Positions 46,475-55,372 of a stretch of 56,133 bases of DNA are shown here, in pieces (positions within the stretch are counted from its first letter, which is position 1; each line of letters opens with the position of its first letter). Under the pieces are notes generated by a model that saw only the letters and a program-made list of their open reading frames with translations, searched no databases and was not told the origin of the DNA. The stretch is from Caulobacteraceae bacterium (GTDB lineage Bacteria; Pseudomonadota; Alphaproteobacteria; Caulobacterales; Caulobacteraceae), in NCBI GenBank assembly GCA_003165275.1, contig PLSW01000042.1, positions 6,320 through 62,452 on the forward strand, given 5' to 3'. The position numbers were made by a program, and so were the translations under genes.

Positions 46475-48100
46475 ATGACGCCAGGGCTGATGCAGACCAC
46501 GCCGCTTTCGACGACGTCGATCCTGACCTACGCCGCCCTGAACCACGGCGACCGAGAGATCGTTTCGCGCACCCTGGAGGGGCCGGTCTGGCGCTATGAC
46601 TACGCGGGTCTGGCCCGCCGCGCGGAAAAGCTGGCCAAGGTGCTGCTGGATCTCGAGGTCAAGCCCGGCGACCGGGTCGCGACCCTGGCCTGGAACACCC
46701 ACCGCCATCTGGAGCTGTTCTACGCCGTGCCGGGGATCGGGGCCGTGCTGCACACGGTCAATCCGCGCCTGTTCGAGGACCAGATCCGCTTCATCCTCGA
46801 TCACGCCGGCTCCACGGTGCTGTTCTTCGACGCCAGCTTCGCCGAGCTGGTCGAACGCCTCGCCCCCCACCTGCCGGCCCTGACCACCTACGTCCTGCTC
46901 ACTGACGAGGCCCACGGCGCGCCGGGGACGGTGGGAGCCATGTGCTACGAGAGCCTGCTGGCCGACGAGGACCCCGGCTTCGACTGGCCGGTGGTGGACG
47001 AGAACGCCGGGGCGGTGCTCTGCTACACCTCCGGCACCACGGGCGATCCCAAGGGGGTGCTCTACAGCCACCGCTCCATCGTCCTGCACGCCATGGCGGG
47101 TAGCCTGAACTCGGCGTTCGGCTTCACCGCCCACGACGGCATCCTCGTCTGCACCTCCATGTTCCACGCCACCGCCTGGGGTCTGCCGTTCATGGCCCCG
47201 CTCAACGGCTGCAAGCTGATCCTGCCCTGCGAGAAGTTCGACGGGGCCAGCCTGCACGACCTGATCGTGGGCGAGGACGTCACCTTCAGCGGCGGGGTGC
47301 CGACCATCTGGACCATGTACCTGGCCTACCTCGCCCAGACCGGCGCGCGGCCCGGCAAGCTGAAGACGTTGATCATCGGCGGCTCGGCGGTGCCCCGGGT
47401 GATGGCGCAGACCTTCAAGCAAACCTACGGCGTCAACGTGACCCAGATTTGGGGGATGACCGAGACCAGCCCCCTGGGAGTCACCTCCACGCCTACGCCG
47501 GCCCTGGACGCGCTGGGGGACGAGGCCCGGCAGGAGGCGTTGTGGACCAAGCAGGGGCGGCTCCAGTTTGGCATCGAGCTGAAGATCGTCGCCGAGGACG
47601 GCGTCGAATGCCCCCGCGACGGACAAACCTCCGGCGCCCTGATGGTGCGCGGCCCCTGGGTGTTGCGCCGCTATTATCGCGGCGCGGCGGACGTCACCGA
47701 CGCCGACGGCTGGTTCAACACCGGCGACATCGCCACCATCGACGCCCTCGGCTACATGCGCATCACCGACCGGACCAAGGACGTGATCAAATCGGGCGGC
47801 GAGTGGATCAGCTCCATCGACATCGAGAACATCGCCGTCGGCTGCCCCGGGGTGAAGATCGCCGCGGTGATCGGCGTCGCCCATCCCAAGTGGGATGAAC
47901 GGCCCGTGCTGGTCATTGAACTCCACGCCGGGGAGACGGTGACCCGCCAGGCGGTGCTGGACTATCTGAAACCCCACATCGCCAAGTGGTGGACGCCGGA
48001 CGACGTGATCTTCGGCCCCGTGCCCCTCACCGCCACCGGCAAGATCGACAAGAAGGTCCTGCGCGACGCGTATCGGGATCACCTGATGGGGGCGGGGTAG
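46475..48100 (+). CDS. Long-chain acyl-CoA synthetase (AMP-binding)
   Basis: 541 residues from ATG 46475, with GGGAG 6 nt upstream. Adenylation motifs: [64 protein letters not shown] and [13 protein letters not shown]. The KSGGEWISS segment is typical of the AlkK-like group that activates medium and long-chain fatty acids. The frame is open further up to 46376 but lacks family sequence. It is divergent from the acyl-CoA dehydrogenase pair (125 bp). Confidence 0.92.
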   Translation: MTPGLMQTTPLSTTSILTYAALNHGDREIVSRTLEGPVWRYDYAGLARRAEKLAKVLLDLEVKPGDRVATLAWNTHRHLELFYAVPGIGAVLHTVNPRLFEDQIRFILDHAGSTVLFFDASFAELVERLAPHLPALTTYVLLTDEAHGAPGTVGAMCYESLLADEDPGFDWPVVDENAGAVLCYTSGTTGDPKGVLYSHRSIVLHAMAGSLNSAFGFTAHDGILVCTSMFHATAWGLPFMAPLNGCKLILPCEKFDGASLHDLIVGEDVTFSGGVPTIWTMYLAYLAQTGARPGKLKTLIIGGSAVPRVMAQTFKQTYGVNVTQIWGMTETSPLGVTSTPTPALDALGDEARQEALWTKQGRLQFGIELKIVAEDGVECPRDGQTSGALMVRGPWVLRRYYRGAADVTDADGWFNTGDIATIDALGYMRITDRTKDVIKSGGEWISSIDIENIAVGCPGVKIAAVIGVAHPKWDERPVLVIELHAGETVTRQAVLDYLKPHIAKWWTPDDVIFGPVPLTATGKIDKKVLRDAYRDHLMGAG

Positions 48101-48127
48101 GGGGAGTATCAGTTTTGCGATTCCGCC

Positions 48128-48236
48128 CCGCGTGCGGGGAGGTGTCGCGGAGCGCAGCGAAGCGACGGAGGGGCAAGTGGAAGGCGCAAACTTGCCCGTC
48201 ATCTCGCTTCGCTCGATGCCACCTCCCCGCACGCGG
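48128..48236. repeat. Long nested inverted repeat in the gap 48101-48437
   Basis: Outer arms CCGCGTGCGGGGAGGTG (48128-48144) and its perfect complement (48220-48236), 17 bp each. Inside are AGCGAAGCGA/TCGCTTCGCT and GGGCAAGT/ACTTGCCC, so the element could fold into a long multi-stem structure. A partial third copy of the outer arm (CTAGCCGCACGCGGGGAGG) lies near 48386-48404. The rest of the 337-bp gap holds the hairpin at 48301 and no gene that I can see. Confidence 0.8.
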
Positions 48237-48300
48237 CTAGGCGATTTACACATCTCCAAAAACGCATCCGTAACAATGGCTTAGTGGAGACCAGAAAGGA

Positions 48301-48327
48301 GGCCTTCTCCCGCAAGGGGAGAAGGCC
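48301..48327. repeat. Dispersed hairpin GGCCTTCTCCC-gcaag-GGGAGAAGGCC
   Basis: An 11-bp perfect stem. The 23-bp core is identical to that at 27869-27891 and shares its stem with the repeats at 13483-13671. Confidence 0.8.
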
Positions 48328-48437
48328 TCGGGCTTAAGGCCACGAACGGTGGTTGAGCGTCGAACTAGCAGATGTGTGCATCCCCTAGCCGCACGCGGGG
48401 AGGAATCGGCTGACCGATTATCTGCGAACCCAATCCC

Positions 48438-49967
48438 CTACTTCCCCCCGATCTCCAGCGTCGGCAGGGCGTGCGCCTCCTGCACATCCAGTTGCGCCTT
48501 GCGGAAATGCATCTCCAGATGCGGCGCCCCGTTGAACTCCATCAGGGTGTCGCCGTCCGGGGTGTAGGCTGGCCAAGCGGGGCCGCCGGCGCAGTCGGGC
48601 CGGCCGGTCTTGGCGAAGCTGGCCCAGCAGGAATGCACCCGCTTGGTGATCGCCCGGTCGGCGGCGCTGATCGGCGCGCCGTTGCCGTTAGGGCCGACCG
48701 TGTCCCAGCTGTCGAACACATAGGGGATCTCCGAGGCGTGGCCGGCCCCCTTGGACGTCGGCCGCTGGGCGTCGAGGACATAGGAGAAATGGTAGAGGAA
48801 GGCCGGCTTGCCGCCGGACTCTTGCCCCGCCACCCATCGCGCCGGCCCGCCCATCACCGCGTCGGTGAAGACGGCGCTGGCCTTGGCTTCGGGATCCGGC
48901 AGGTCGGCATAGGCGGCCAGCACCGTCGCCGGAATCGTGGCCAGCAGCATCGTCGGCGGGACGCCGAATTCCTTCATCAGCGAGGCTTCAAAGCTGTTGG
49001 AGCCGATCATCAGCGGTACGTCGGCGGCGTGGCCGCGGCCGATGGCCTGGCTGGGGGATTCCGTCAGCAGCCGGCCGTCGACGATGGGACCGAATCGGCC
49101 GCCGGCGGCGACCAGGGCGTCGGCGCTCAGGGCGCGGATCTGGGCGAGGCTGGCGCCCGCCGGCGCGCCGGCCTTGCGCATCAGCGCCTCGCCTTCGCCC
49201 TCCGCCTTGGCCAGCGGCAAGGGCGGCGACCAGCCGCCCCCGGACTCGACGATGGCCTTGACGTAGAGACCCTTGGCGCTGGGGGTCGCCAGCAGGGTGA
49301 GGGTGTCCGCGCCGCCGGCCGATTCCCCGAACACGGTCACATTGTCCGGATCGCCGCCGAAGGCCGCGATATTGCGGCGGACCCATTTCAGGGCCGCCAC
49401 CTGGTCCATGATCGCATAGTCTCCCAGGGGTTCGGACGGCCGGGCCGCCTTGGTCAGGGCCGGATGGGCGAAGAAGCCCAGGGCGCCCAGGCGATAGTTG
49501 ATCGAGACCAGCATCACCCCGTCGCGCACGAAGGCCGAGCCGTCGTAGGCGCCCAGGGATCCGGCGCCGTACTCGTTGGCGCCGCCATGAATCCACAGCA
49601 TCACCGGCGCCTTGTGCGCCGCCTTCCAGGTCCAGACGTTGAGGAACAGGCAGTCCTCGCTGGACGGCCCCATGGCGCCGCCGCCGTTGGGGTGGTTCGC
49701 ATAGAGGGTCTGGGGGCAGACGGGACCGTAGGCGTTGGCCGCGCGCTCGCCGGCCCACGGCGCCACCGGCTTCGGCGGCGCCCAGCGCAGGTCGCCCACC
49801 GGGGCGGCCATATAGGGCACACCCTTGAACGAGACCACGTCCCCCGCGGACGAGCCGACCAGCACGCCGCTGTCGATCTTCACCTTCACCGGATCGGCCG
49901 CCGCGGCCCCCGCGAGGGCCGCGAGGCCGATAATGGCGGCCAGCGCCGCACCGTTCCGTCTGGTCAT
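48438..49967 (-). CDS. Exported type-B carboxylesterase
   Basis: 509 residues with a signal peptide (to about residue 24, AGAAAAD). Type-B markers: EDCLFLNVW (104-112), HGGANEYGAGS (127-137, oxyanion) and FGESAGGADTL with nucleophile Ser216. The acid Glu is probably in SNSFEASLMKEFG and the His in GAGHASEIPYVFD. It hydrolyses an ester outside the cytosol; the acyl-CoA genes nearby could deal with the released acids. It stands alone on the minus strand, 80 bp from the MerR gene. Confidence 0.9.
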   Translation of the reverse strand: MTRRNGAALAAIIGLAALAGAAAADPVKVKIDSGVLVGSSAGDVVSFKGVPYMAAPVGDLRWAPPKPVAPWAGERAANAYGPVCPQTLYANHPNGGGAMGPSSEDCLFLNVWTWKAAHKAPVMLWIHGGANEYGAGSLGAYDGSAFVRDGVMLVSINYRLGALGFFAHPALTKAARPSEPLGDYAIMDQVAALKWVRRNIAAFGGDPDNVTVFGESAGGADTLTLLATPSAKGLYVKAIVESGGGWSPPLPLAKAEGEGEALMRKAGAPAGASLAQIRALSADALVAAGGRFGPIVDGRLLTESPSQAIGRGHAADVPLMIGSNSFEASLMKEFGVPPTMLLATIPATVLAAYADLPDPEAKASAVFTDAVMGGPARWVAGQESGGKPAFLYHFSYVLDAQRPTSKGAGHASEIPYVFDSWDTVGPNGNGAPISAADRAITKRVHSCWASFAKTGRPDCAGGPAWPAYTPDGDTLMEFNGAPHLEMHFRKAQLDVQEAHALPTLEIGGK

Positions 49968-50047
49968 CGTCTTCCCCCTTGGTCTTCCGGCGCCCGCCCT
50001 TGATCAGGCTTTGCGCCGCCCGAACGCTGTTACTCCATCGTCGCGGG

Positions 50048-50821
50048 TCAGGCCAGGGCCCGGCCGGCGTAGGCCTTCATCGCTACGGCCAGATACTCCG
50101 ACAGCCCCGGCTGCACCGCCTCGTAGCGGGCGCGAAAGTCCTCGTGGCCGAGGTAGAGGTCGGCCAGCCCCGCATAGGCCGCCGCCGTGGGCGGCTTCTT
50201 CCACGCCAGCGCCACCCAGGCGTGGTGGCGGCGCAGCAGGGGGTCGAGGGCGCTGGAGTCCGCCGGCAGCCCCTTGGCCAGGGCGTCGCCCAGGCCGCGC
50301 TCGATGGCCTCGACCTCGGCCTTGTGGGCCTCTTGGTCGGCCTTGCTCCAGGCCCCCATCTTCTGCCTGGCGAATTCGATGTGCGGGGTCATCTCGTCCC
50401 CGTAGCGATCCACCAGCCAGGCCTCGTATTCGGCCTGCCGCTCGGGCGCGAAGCCCCGGTAAATCTCCTTGTCGTTCATGTCGGTCTCTCCGTTGAGGGC
50501 GGCGAGGGTGTCGTCCAGCGTCTTGAGGAGACGGCGATAGCGGCGGGCCTCGGCGGCCAGCTTGGTCCGGTGGCGGCGCAGGGCCTCCACCCGATCGAAG
50601 TCGGGCGCCCTCAGCACCGCGGCGATGGCCTCCAGGGGGAATTCGAGCTCCCGATGGAAGAGGATCTGCTGTAGGCGAAGCAGTTCCTCGCGGCCGTAGT
50701 AGCGATAGCCGTTCTCCCCGACGCAGGCGGGTTTGAGCAGGCCGATCTCGTCGTAGTGATGCAGCGCGCGCACGGATACGCCCGACAGCTTCGCCACGTC
50801 CTTGACCGTATACTGCGTCAT
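50048..50821 (-). CDS. MerR-family regulator with TipAS ligand domain
   Basis: 257 residues. The N-terminal MerR winged helix (YTVKDVAKLSGVSVRALHHYDEIGLLKPACVGENGYRYY) is followed by a coiled coil (about 75-115) and a TipAS domain (about 118-250; FAPERQAEYEAWLVDRYGDE, RHHAWVALAWKKPPTAAAYAGLADLYL). TipA proteins bind antibiotics or other aromatic ligands and turn on efflux or redox genes. It has its own MerR-type promoter just upstream; the FMN reductase gene ends 63 bp before its start on the same strand. Confidence 0.92.
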   Translation of the reverse strand: MTQYTVKDVAKLSGVSVRALHHYDEIGLLKPACVGENGYRYYGREELLRLQQILFHRELEFPLEAIAAVLRAPDFDRVEALRRHRTKLAAEARRYRRLLKTLDDTLAALNGETDMNDKEIYRGFAPERQAEYEAWLVDRYGDEMTPHIEFARQKMGAWSKADQEAHKAEVEAIERGLGDALAKGLPADSSALDPLLRRHHAWVALAWKKPPTAAAYAGLADLYLGHEDFRARYEAVQPGLSEYLAVAMKAYAGRALA

Positions 50822-50847
50822 CACCCGACCTCGTCGATAGAGACCGG

Positions 50848-50878
50848 GGTATGAGGTCTCACCAGACGTGAGGGTCAA
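50848..50878 (-). promoter_or_regulatory. MerR-type promoter/operator with 19-bp spacer
   Basis: Minus strand TTGACC (50878-50873), 19 bp, CATACC (50853-50848). The spacer holds the dyad CTCAC-N5-GTGAG. A 19-bp spacer with a dyad inside is the mark of promoters that MerR proteins activate by twisting DNA, so the regulator at 50048-50821 is likely autoregulated. Confidence 0.7.
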
Positions 50879-50883
50879 GCGGC

Positions 50884-51444
50884 CTATGTCGCCGCCTTCG
50901 CATGGGTCTTCACCCAGGCGTCGAAGGCCTGCATGAAGCTGGTCAGGAAGCCCCGCGTGGAGTCGTTGGTCAGCTTGCCGGCGTCGTCGAAGAGGCCCGC
51001 CGCGCCGCCGACATAGGCTTCCGGCTGGGCCATGGTCGGCACGTTGAGGAAGACCAGGGACTGGCGCAGATGGTGGTTGGCGCCGAAGCCGCCCATGGCC
51101 CCCGGCGAGACGCTGACCACCGCCCCGGGCTTGCCGTCCCACACGCTGTGGCCATAGGGGCGCGAGCCCACGTCGATGGCGTTCTTCAGCACCCCGGGGA
51201 CCGAGCGGTTGTACTCCGGGGTGACGAAGAGGACCGCGTCGGCCCCGCGCACCGCGTCCCGGAAGGTCGTCCAGACCTGTGGCGGCGCGGCCTCCAGATC
51301 CTGGTTGAAGGCGGTCAGGTCGCCGATCTCGACGATCTTCAGGCTCAGGTCCGCGGGGGCGAGATCGGCCAGGGCCAGGGCCACCTTGCGCGAGAACGAC
51401 TCCTTGCGAAGGCTGCCGACCAGGACGGCGACGGTGTGGGTCAT
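50884..51444 (-). CDS. NADPH-dependent FMN reductase (flavodoxin-like)
   Basis: 186 residues from ATG 51444, with GGGAGA 6 nt upstream. The flavin loops are VGSLRKESFSRKVA (about 9-22) and TPEYNRSVPGVLKNAIDVGSRP (about 75-96), as in chromate/quinone reductases of the NADPH_dep_FMN_red family. It reduces quinones, azo compounds or metals by FMN with NAD(P)H. It lies upstream of the MerR/TipAS gene in the same direction, with the MerR promoter in between. Confidence 0.92.
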   Translation of the reverse strand: MTHTVAVLVGSLRKESFSRKVALALADLAPADLSLKIVEIGDLTAFNQDLEAAPPQVWTTFRDAVRGADAVLFVTPEYNRSVPGVLKNAIDVGSRPYGHSVWDGKPGAVVSVSPGAMGGFGANHHLRQSLVFLNVPTMAQPEAYVGGAAGLFDDAGKLTNDSTRGFLTSFMQAFDAWVKTHAKAAT

Positions 51445-51534
51445 AGCGGGTCTCCCTTTTCGGGCGCCGGCGGGGGCGGGCGACCTTGACGACGGTCTCA
51501 ACGAACGGCGCGGCCGCCGGGGTCCAACGGCGCG

Positions 51535-52209
51535 TCAGGCCGCCTCGGCGGCCTCCGGCGCGGGGGCGGCGGGCCGGCGCGCCGACCGGTGGAGCAGCCG
51601 GCCGATGACAATCACCACCCCGATCAGGATCCAGCAGAATTGGGGAATGATCATACGCCCCTGGCTCGCGCCCCAGAACCCCACGCTGAACGCCACCGCG
51701 GGCGCCGCGGCCCGCAGGACGCGGGCGAACACCTCGCGGCCGCTCACGCCCCCGACCAGCCGGCCGCCGCCCCGGTTCACCGCCAGCACGAACAGCACAT
51801 TGGTGAGCGAGGCGGCGATCAGGGCGCCGGAATAGACCTCCCAGATGATCGGGCTGGTGAAATCCTCGCCCAGCAGGCGGGAGACAAACGGCATCAGGGT
51901 GACCACCAGCAGAAACAGCAGGTTGGAGACCGCCACCAGGGGATCGAACCGCACCAGCCGCCGCGCGGTGGCCATGTGGGCGAGCCAGAAGACCCCGGTC
52001 AGGGCGAAGCTCATCAGGAAGGCGCCGAAGGTGGGGGCAAGGGCTGCCAGGCCCGCTCCCAGCGCCGCCTCGCTGGTCGCCGGCGGCGGCCGCAGGTCGA
52101 GCACCAGCAGCGTCATGACGATGGCGAAGACGGCGTCGCTGAAGAACATCATGCGGTGCAAGAGCCGCCCGTCGGCGTCGCGGTCGGCGTGAATTTCCGT
52201 GTCGACCAT
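51535..52209 (-). CDS. TMEM175-family (DUF1211) potassium channel-like membrane protein
   Basis: 224 residues with six hydrophobic segments. The first has FFSDAVFAIVMTLLVLDL, which contains the FSDxxFAI signature of TMEM175 subunits. The gene starts at 52209 and is divergent from the acyl-CoA synthetase, with a 207-bp gap. The bacterial members are four-fold cation channels with modest K+ selectivity. The longer frame to 53979 is antisense of the synthetase. Confidence 0.9.
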   Translation of the reverse strand: MVDTEIHADRDADGRLLHRMMFFSDAVFAIVMTLLVLDLRPPPATSEAALGAGLAALAPTFGAFLMSFALTGVFWLAHMATARRLVRFDPLVAVSNLLFLLVVTLMPFVSRLLGEDFTSPIIWEVYSGALIAASLTNVLFVLAVNRGGGRLVGGVSGREVFARVLRAAAPAVAFSVGFWGASQGRMIIPQFCWILIGVVIVIGRLLHRSARRPAAPAPEAAEAA

Positions 52210-52416
52210 CGCCGCCTCCAAGCCCTGATCCCTATGCAGGATAGTCAGTGATCTGGCCGGCTTGGCAAGGGCGACGCCGGGCGACGCGGGGGAAGGCGCC
52301 GACGCGGCCCAATTGAATCGGAAACGGGTGGGAATTCGCCCCACTTTCCCCGTGCGTTTGCGGCGTGGCTGATCAATGATCACCTCAAAACGTTCCAGGA
52401 AATGCAAAGGCCGCCC

Positions 52417-53958
52417 ATGCACCCGTCGATCCACGCCGCCGCCAATCCCGACAAGCCCGCCCTGATCATGGCCGGCTCCGGCGAGGTCACCACCTATGGC
52501 CAGCTCGACGCCCGCTCCAACCAGGGCGCTCAGCTCTTCCGCTCCCTCGGGCTGAAGGCCGGCGACGCGGTCGCCCTCTTCATCGACAACAACCCGCGCT
52601 ACTACGAGATCCTCTGGGCCGCCCAGCGCTCGGGCCTGCGCTTCACCTGCATCTCCTCCAAGCTCACCGCCGGCGAGGTGGAGTACATCGTCAAGGATTG
52701 CGACGCGAAGGCGTTCGTCGCCTCCCGCAGCCTCGCCGAGGTCGCCGGCCAGGTGGTCCCGCTGATCCCGGGCGTGCCCCTCTACATGGTCGGCGGCGCG
52801 GTCCCGCCCTTCGCCAGCTGGGAGGAGGCGGTGGCGGCCATGCCGGCTGCCCCCATCGCCGATCAGACCGGCGGCGGCGCCATGCTCTACTCCTCCGGCA
52901 CCACCGGCCGGCCCAAGGGCGTGCGCCGGGCCGGGGTCGGCGAGCAGCCCATCGACGCCCCCAATCCCCTCGCCATGCTGGGCCAGGCCCTCTACGGCTG
53001 GACCCCGGACACCGTCTACCTCTCCCCCGCGCCCCTCTACCACGCCGCCCCCCTGGGCTGGTCGATGGCGGTGATGCAGATGGGCGGCACGGTGGTGATG
53101 ATGGAGCGGTTCGATCCCGAGGAGGCCCTGGCCCTCATCGAGCGCTACAAGGTCACCAGCGCCCAGTGGGTCCCCACCCATTTCGTGCGCATGCTCAAGC
53201 TCAGTCCCGAGGTGCGCGCCAAGTACGACCTGTCGTCCCTCACGGCCGTCTTCCACGCCGCCGCTCCCTGCCCGATCCCGGTCAAGCAGCAGATGATCGA
53301 ATGGTGGGGCCCGATCATCAACGAGTACTACGCGGGCACCGAGGGCAACGGCTTCTGCGTGATCAACAGCGCCGAATGGCTGGCCCACAAGGGCTCGGTG
53401 GGCCGCGGCCTCACCGCCGAGGTCAAGATCTGCGACGACGAGGGCGAGCCCCTGCCGCCGCGCGCGGAGGGCATGGTCTACTTCGCCGGCGGCGGCGCGT
53501 TCGAGTACCACGGCGACCCGGCCAAGACCGCCGAGAGCCGCAACAAGCACGGCTGGACCACCCTGGGCGACGTGGGCTGGCTGGACGAGGAGGGCTATCT
53601 GTACCTCACCGACCGCAAGAGCTTCATGATCATCTCCGGCGGGGTGAACATCTATCCGCAGGAGATCGAGAACCTGCTGATCACCCATCCCGCCGTCGCC
53701 GACGTCGCCGTGGTCGGCGCGCCGCACGAGGAGATGGGCGAGCAGGTGGTCGCCGTCATCCAGCCCGTGGACTGGTCCGCCGCCGGCCCGGCCCTGGCCG
53801 AGGAGCTGGCCGCCTGGACCCGCGAGCGCCTCTCCCACGTCAAGGCCCCCCGCCGCTACGACTTCATGGCCGAACTGCCCCGCCACGCCACCGGCAAGCT
53901 CTACAAACGCCTGATCCGCGACACCTACTGGGGCAAGGGCGACGGCAAGATCGTGTAG
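52417..53958 (+). CDS. Acyl-CoA synthetase (AMP-binding)
   Basis: 513 residues from ATG 52417, with AAAGG 6 nt upstream; ATG 52402 is also in frame but too close to its AGGA. Adenylation motifs: YSSGTTGRPKGVRRAG, YYAGTEGNGFCVINS, GDVGWLDEEGYLYLTDRKSFMIISGGVNIYPQEIE and the Lys in ATGKLYKRLIRD. In place of the usual MTE it has GTEGNG. This resembles FadD3/FadD13-like synthetases of sterol, terpenoid or fatty-acid pathways. Confidence 0.92.
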   Translation: MHPSIHAAANPDKPALIMAGSGEVTTYGQLDARSNQGAQLFRSLGLKAGDAVALFIDNNPRYYEILWAAQRSGLRFTCISSKLTAGEVEYIVKDCDAKAFVASRSLAEVAGQVVPLIPGVPLYMVGGAVPPFASWEEAVAAMPAAPIADQTGGGAMLYSSGTTGRPKGVRRAGVGEQPIDAPNPLAMLGQALYGWTPDTVYLSPAPLYHAAPLGWSMAVMQMGGTVVMMERFDPEEALALIERYKVTSAQWVPTHFVRMLKLSPEVRAKYDLSSLTAVFHAAAPCPIPVKQQMIEWWGPIINEYYAGTEGNGFCVINSAEWLAHKGSVGRGLTAEVKICDDEGEPLPPRAEGMVYFAGGGAFEYHGDPAKTAESRNKHGWTTLGDVGWLDEEGYLYLTDRKSFMIISGGVNIYPQEIENLLITHPAVADVAVVGAPHEEMGEQVVAVIQPVDWSAAGPALAEELAAWTRERLSHVKAPRRYDFMAELPRHATGKLYKRLIRDTYWGKGDGKIV

Positions 53959-53974
53959 GGAGGCCTGCGCCTCC
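53959..53974. terminator. Small hairpin right after the synthetase stop
   Basis: GGAGGC-CTGC-GCCTCC directly follows the stop codon at 53956-53958. It is followed by a pyrimidine-rich stretch, not a clear T-run. Confidence 0.3.
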
Positions 53975-54155
53975 TCCATCTATGGCCGGGGGAGGCGCAC
54001 ATCGACGCTTGCGGCGCTCGCCCACCCTGCCGTGGCTGCGGATTCCAGGCCGCTCGGCCCTGAAGCGACTGTGACGCCCACTCATTTCGAAATGGGCGCA
54101 TCGCCTGGCCATGACTGGGGCGGCGCGACGACTGGTCCGCCCTCATCCCGCCCCC

Positions 54156-54998
54156 TCACGGCGATCCCCCCGTCCCCACCGGCCCTTCCCCGGGGGCCCA
54201 GACCGGCTGGCCGCCGCGCCAGGAGATCGGCGGCGCCGCCGGATCGCCGTAGGGCGAGCCCTGGGCCATGGTCTCGGCCTCCTCCCGCGCCCAGTCCGCA
54301 TCCTTCCAGTGCGACCAGTCAGGCGTCACCCCCATCTGCCGCAGGATCCGCGCCGCCATCCGCCCGATGGGCAGGTCCGCCACGTCCGAACACTCATGAT
54401 CCAACAGCTGCGTCTCCAGGGCCCGGCCGATCTCGTCCACGGTCTCGTCGTCGCGGCCCTCCGCCGCCAGGGCTTCCTGCACCACGGTGATGATCTGCCG
54501 CCGGCGGATCACCATTTGCATCAGCCGCGCGCGGGTCTTGGCAAGCTGCTCCCGCGCCATCGGCGCGTCGAACGCCAGCGGCGCATGGCCGCCGCCCTCC
54601 GCTCCGGCCGTCGCCGCCCCCGCCCGCGCCCGTTCGGCCCGCAGCGACCGCTCCAGGGCGATGGTCAGCCGCACCGTCCGCTCGAACAGGGCGAACGCCC
54701 AGTCCGGATTGCGCCCTCCGGCGCTACCGCCGCCGCCGCCGCCAGGGCCGCCGGCCGCGCCGGCGCTGGTCCCCACACCCACCCCGACCCCGCCGCCGAA
54801 TCCGTAGCGCGTCGCGCCCGAGGCCGAGCCCAAGCCCGGGGCCGCGCGCGGGTCGTCCGCGGGACGGTCGTCGCCGCTCCGGTCAAGGTCGCCGGCCGCT
54901 CCACCACCGGCTCCGGCGTCCGCCGCCCCGTCCGCAAACGCCGCCTCGCTCCGCGCCAGGCTCTCCGCCGCCGCCCCCCGCGCCAGCCGCATGGCCAT
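54156..54998 (-). CDS. Hypothetical protein with glycine-rich linker; natural N-terminus lies further upstream
   Basis: 280 residues from ATG 54998. It has a Gly-rich, low-complexity middle (about 65-97) and a helical C-terminal domain (AREQLAKTRARLMQMVIRRRQIITVVQEALAAEGRDDETVDEIGRALETQLLDHE). The same frame stays open and looks coding up to 55136 (LTPEFLGAATKGDAARD...EDAEALAEQLADLRELRQ), but no ATG/GTG/TTG is available there; only CTG 55136. Upstream in the same frame ATG-AGC-TAA (55148-55140) reads Met-Ser-stop, with a purine-rich GAAG before it. So either a CTG start is used or a nonsense mutation removed the original start. No family recognised. Between 54999 and 55522 there is no other gene that I can support. 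Confidence 0.6.
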   Translation of the reverse strand: MAMRLARGAAAESLARSEAAFADGAADAGAGGGAAGDLDRSGDDRPADDPRAAPGLGSASGATRYGFGGGVGVGVGTSAGAAGGPGGGGGGSAGGRNPDWAFALFERTVRLTIALERSLRAERARAGAATAGAEGGGHAPLAFDAPMAREQLAKTRARLMQMVIRRRQIITVVQEALAAEGRDDETVDEIGRALETQLLDHECSDVADLPIGRMAARILRQMGVTPDWSHWKDADWAREEAETMAQGSPYGDPAAPPISWRGGQPVWAPGEGPVGTGGSP

Positions 54999-55273
54999 CT
55001 GGCGCAGCTCGCGCAGGTCCGCCAGCTGCTCGGCCAGGGCCTCGGCGTCCTCCTCCGCCCACGCCGCCGCCCGCGCCGTCGACGCATCCCGCGCCGCGTC
55101 GCCTTTGGTCGCCGCCCCGAGGAACTCGGGCGTCAGGAATTAGCTCATCTTCATGGAACAAAGGAAGAACACCATATTCGGGTAGGGAGTCAAGAAAAAC
55201 CCGGCCGGGTGGTCCCCGGCGCCCCCGCGCCGCCCCCGCAACACACCCGCCCTTAAACCTTGGTGGCGTCTTC

Positions 55274-55371
55274 GCTCAGGGGTTTGGCCGCGTCCAGGAC
55301 GACGCCCTTCGCGTCGCCGCGTAGCGGCGCGGCCGCCCGGCCGCGTCCTTGACGGGGCCAAACCCCTGAGC
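55274..55371. repeat. 98-bp palindromic element
   Basis: Perfect 16-bp arms GCTCAGGGGTTTGGCC (55274-55289) and GGCCAAACCCCTGAGC (55356-55371). The interior is GC-rich and self-complementary (CGTCCAGGACG, GCGGCGCGGCCGCCCGGCCGC), so the whole could form a long cruciform or RNA stem. Confidence 0.8.
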
Positions 55372-55372
55372 T

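Noticed and set aside
52210-52416. tRNA or riboswitch in the gap between TMEM175 and the synthetase
   Set aside because: No cloverleaf or conserved riboswitch core could be drawn. Only a short TGATCA-ATGATCA type palindrome is there.
54084-54095. CATTTCGAAATG palindrome as regulator site
   Set aside because: It is a short perfect palindrome in a gap without a nearby start codon, so there is too little to support a function.
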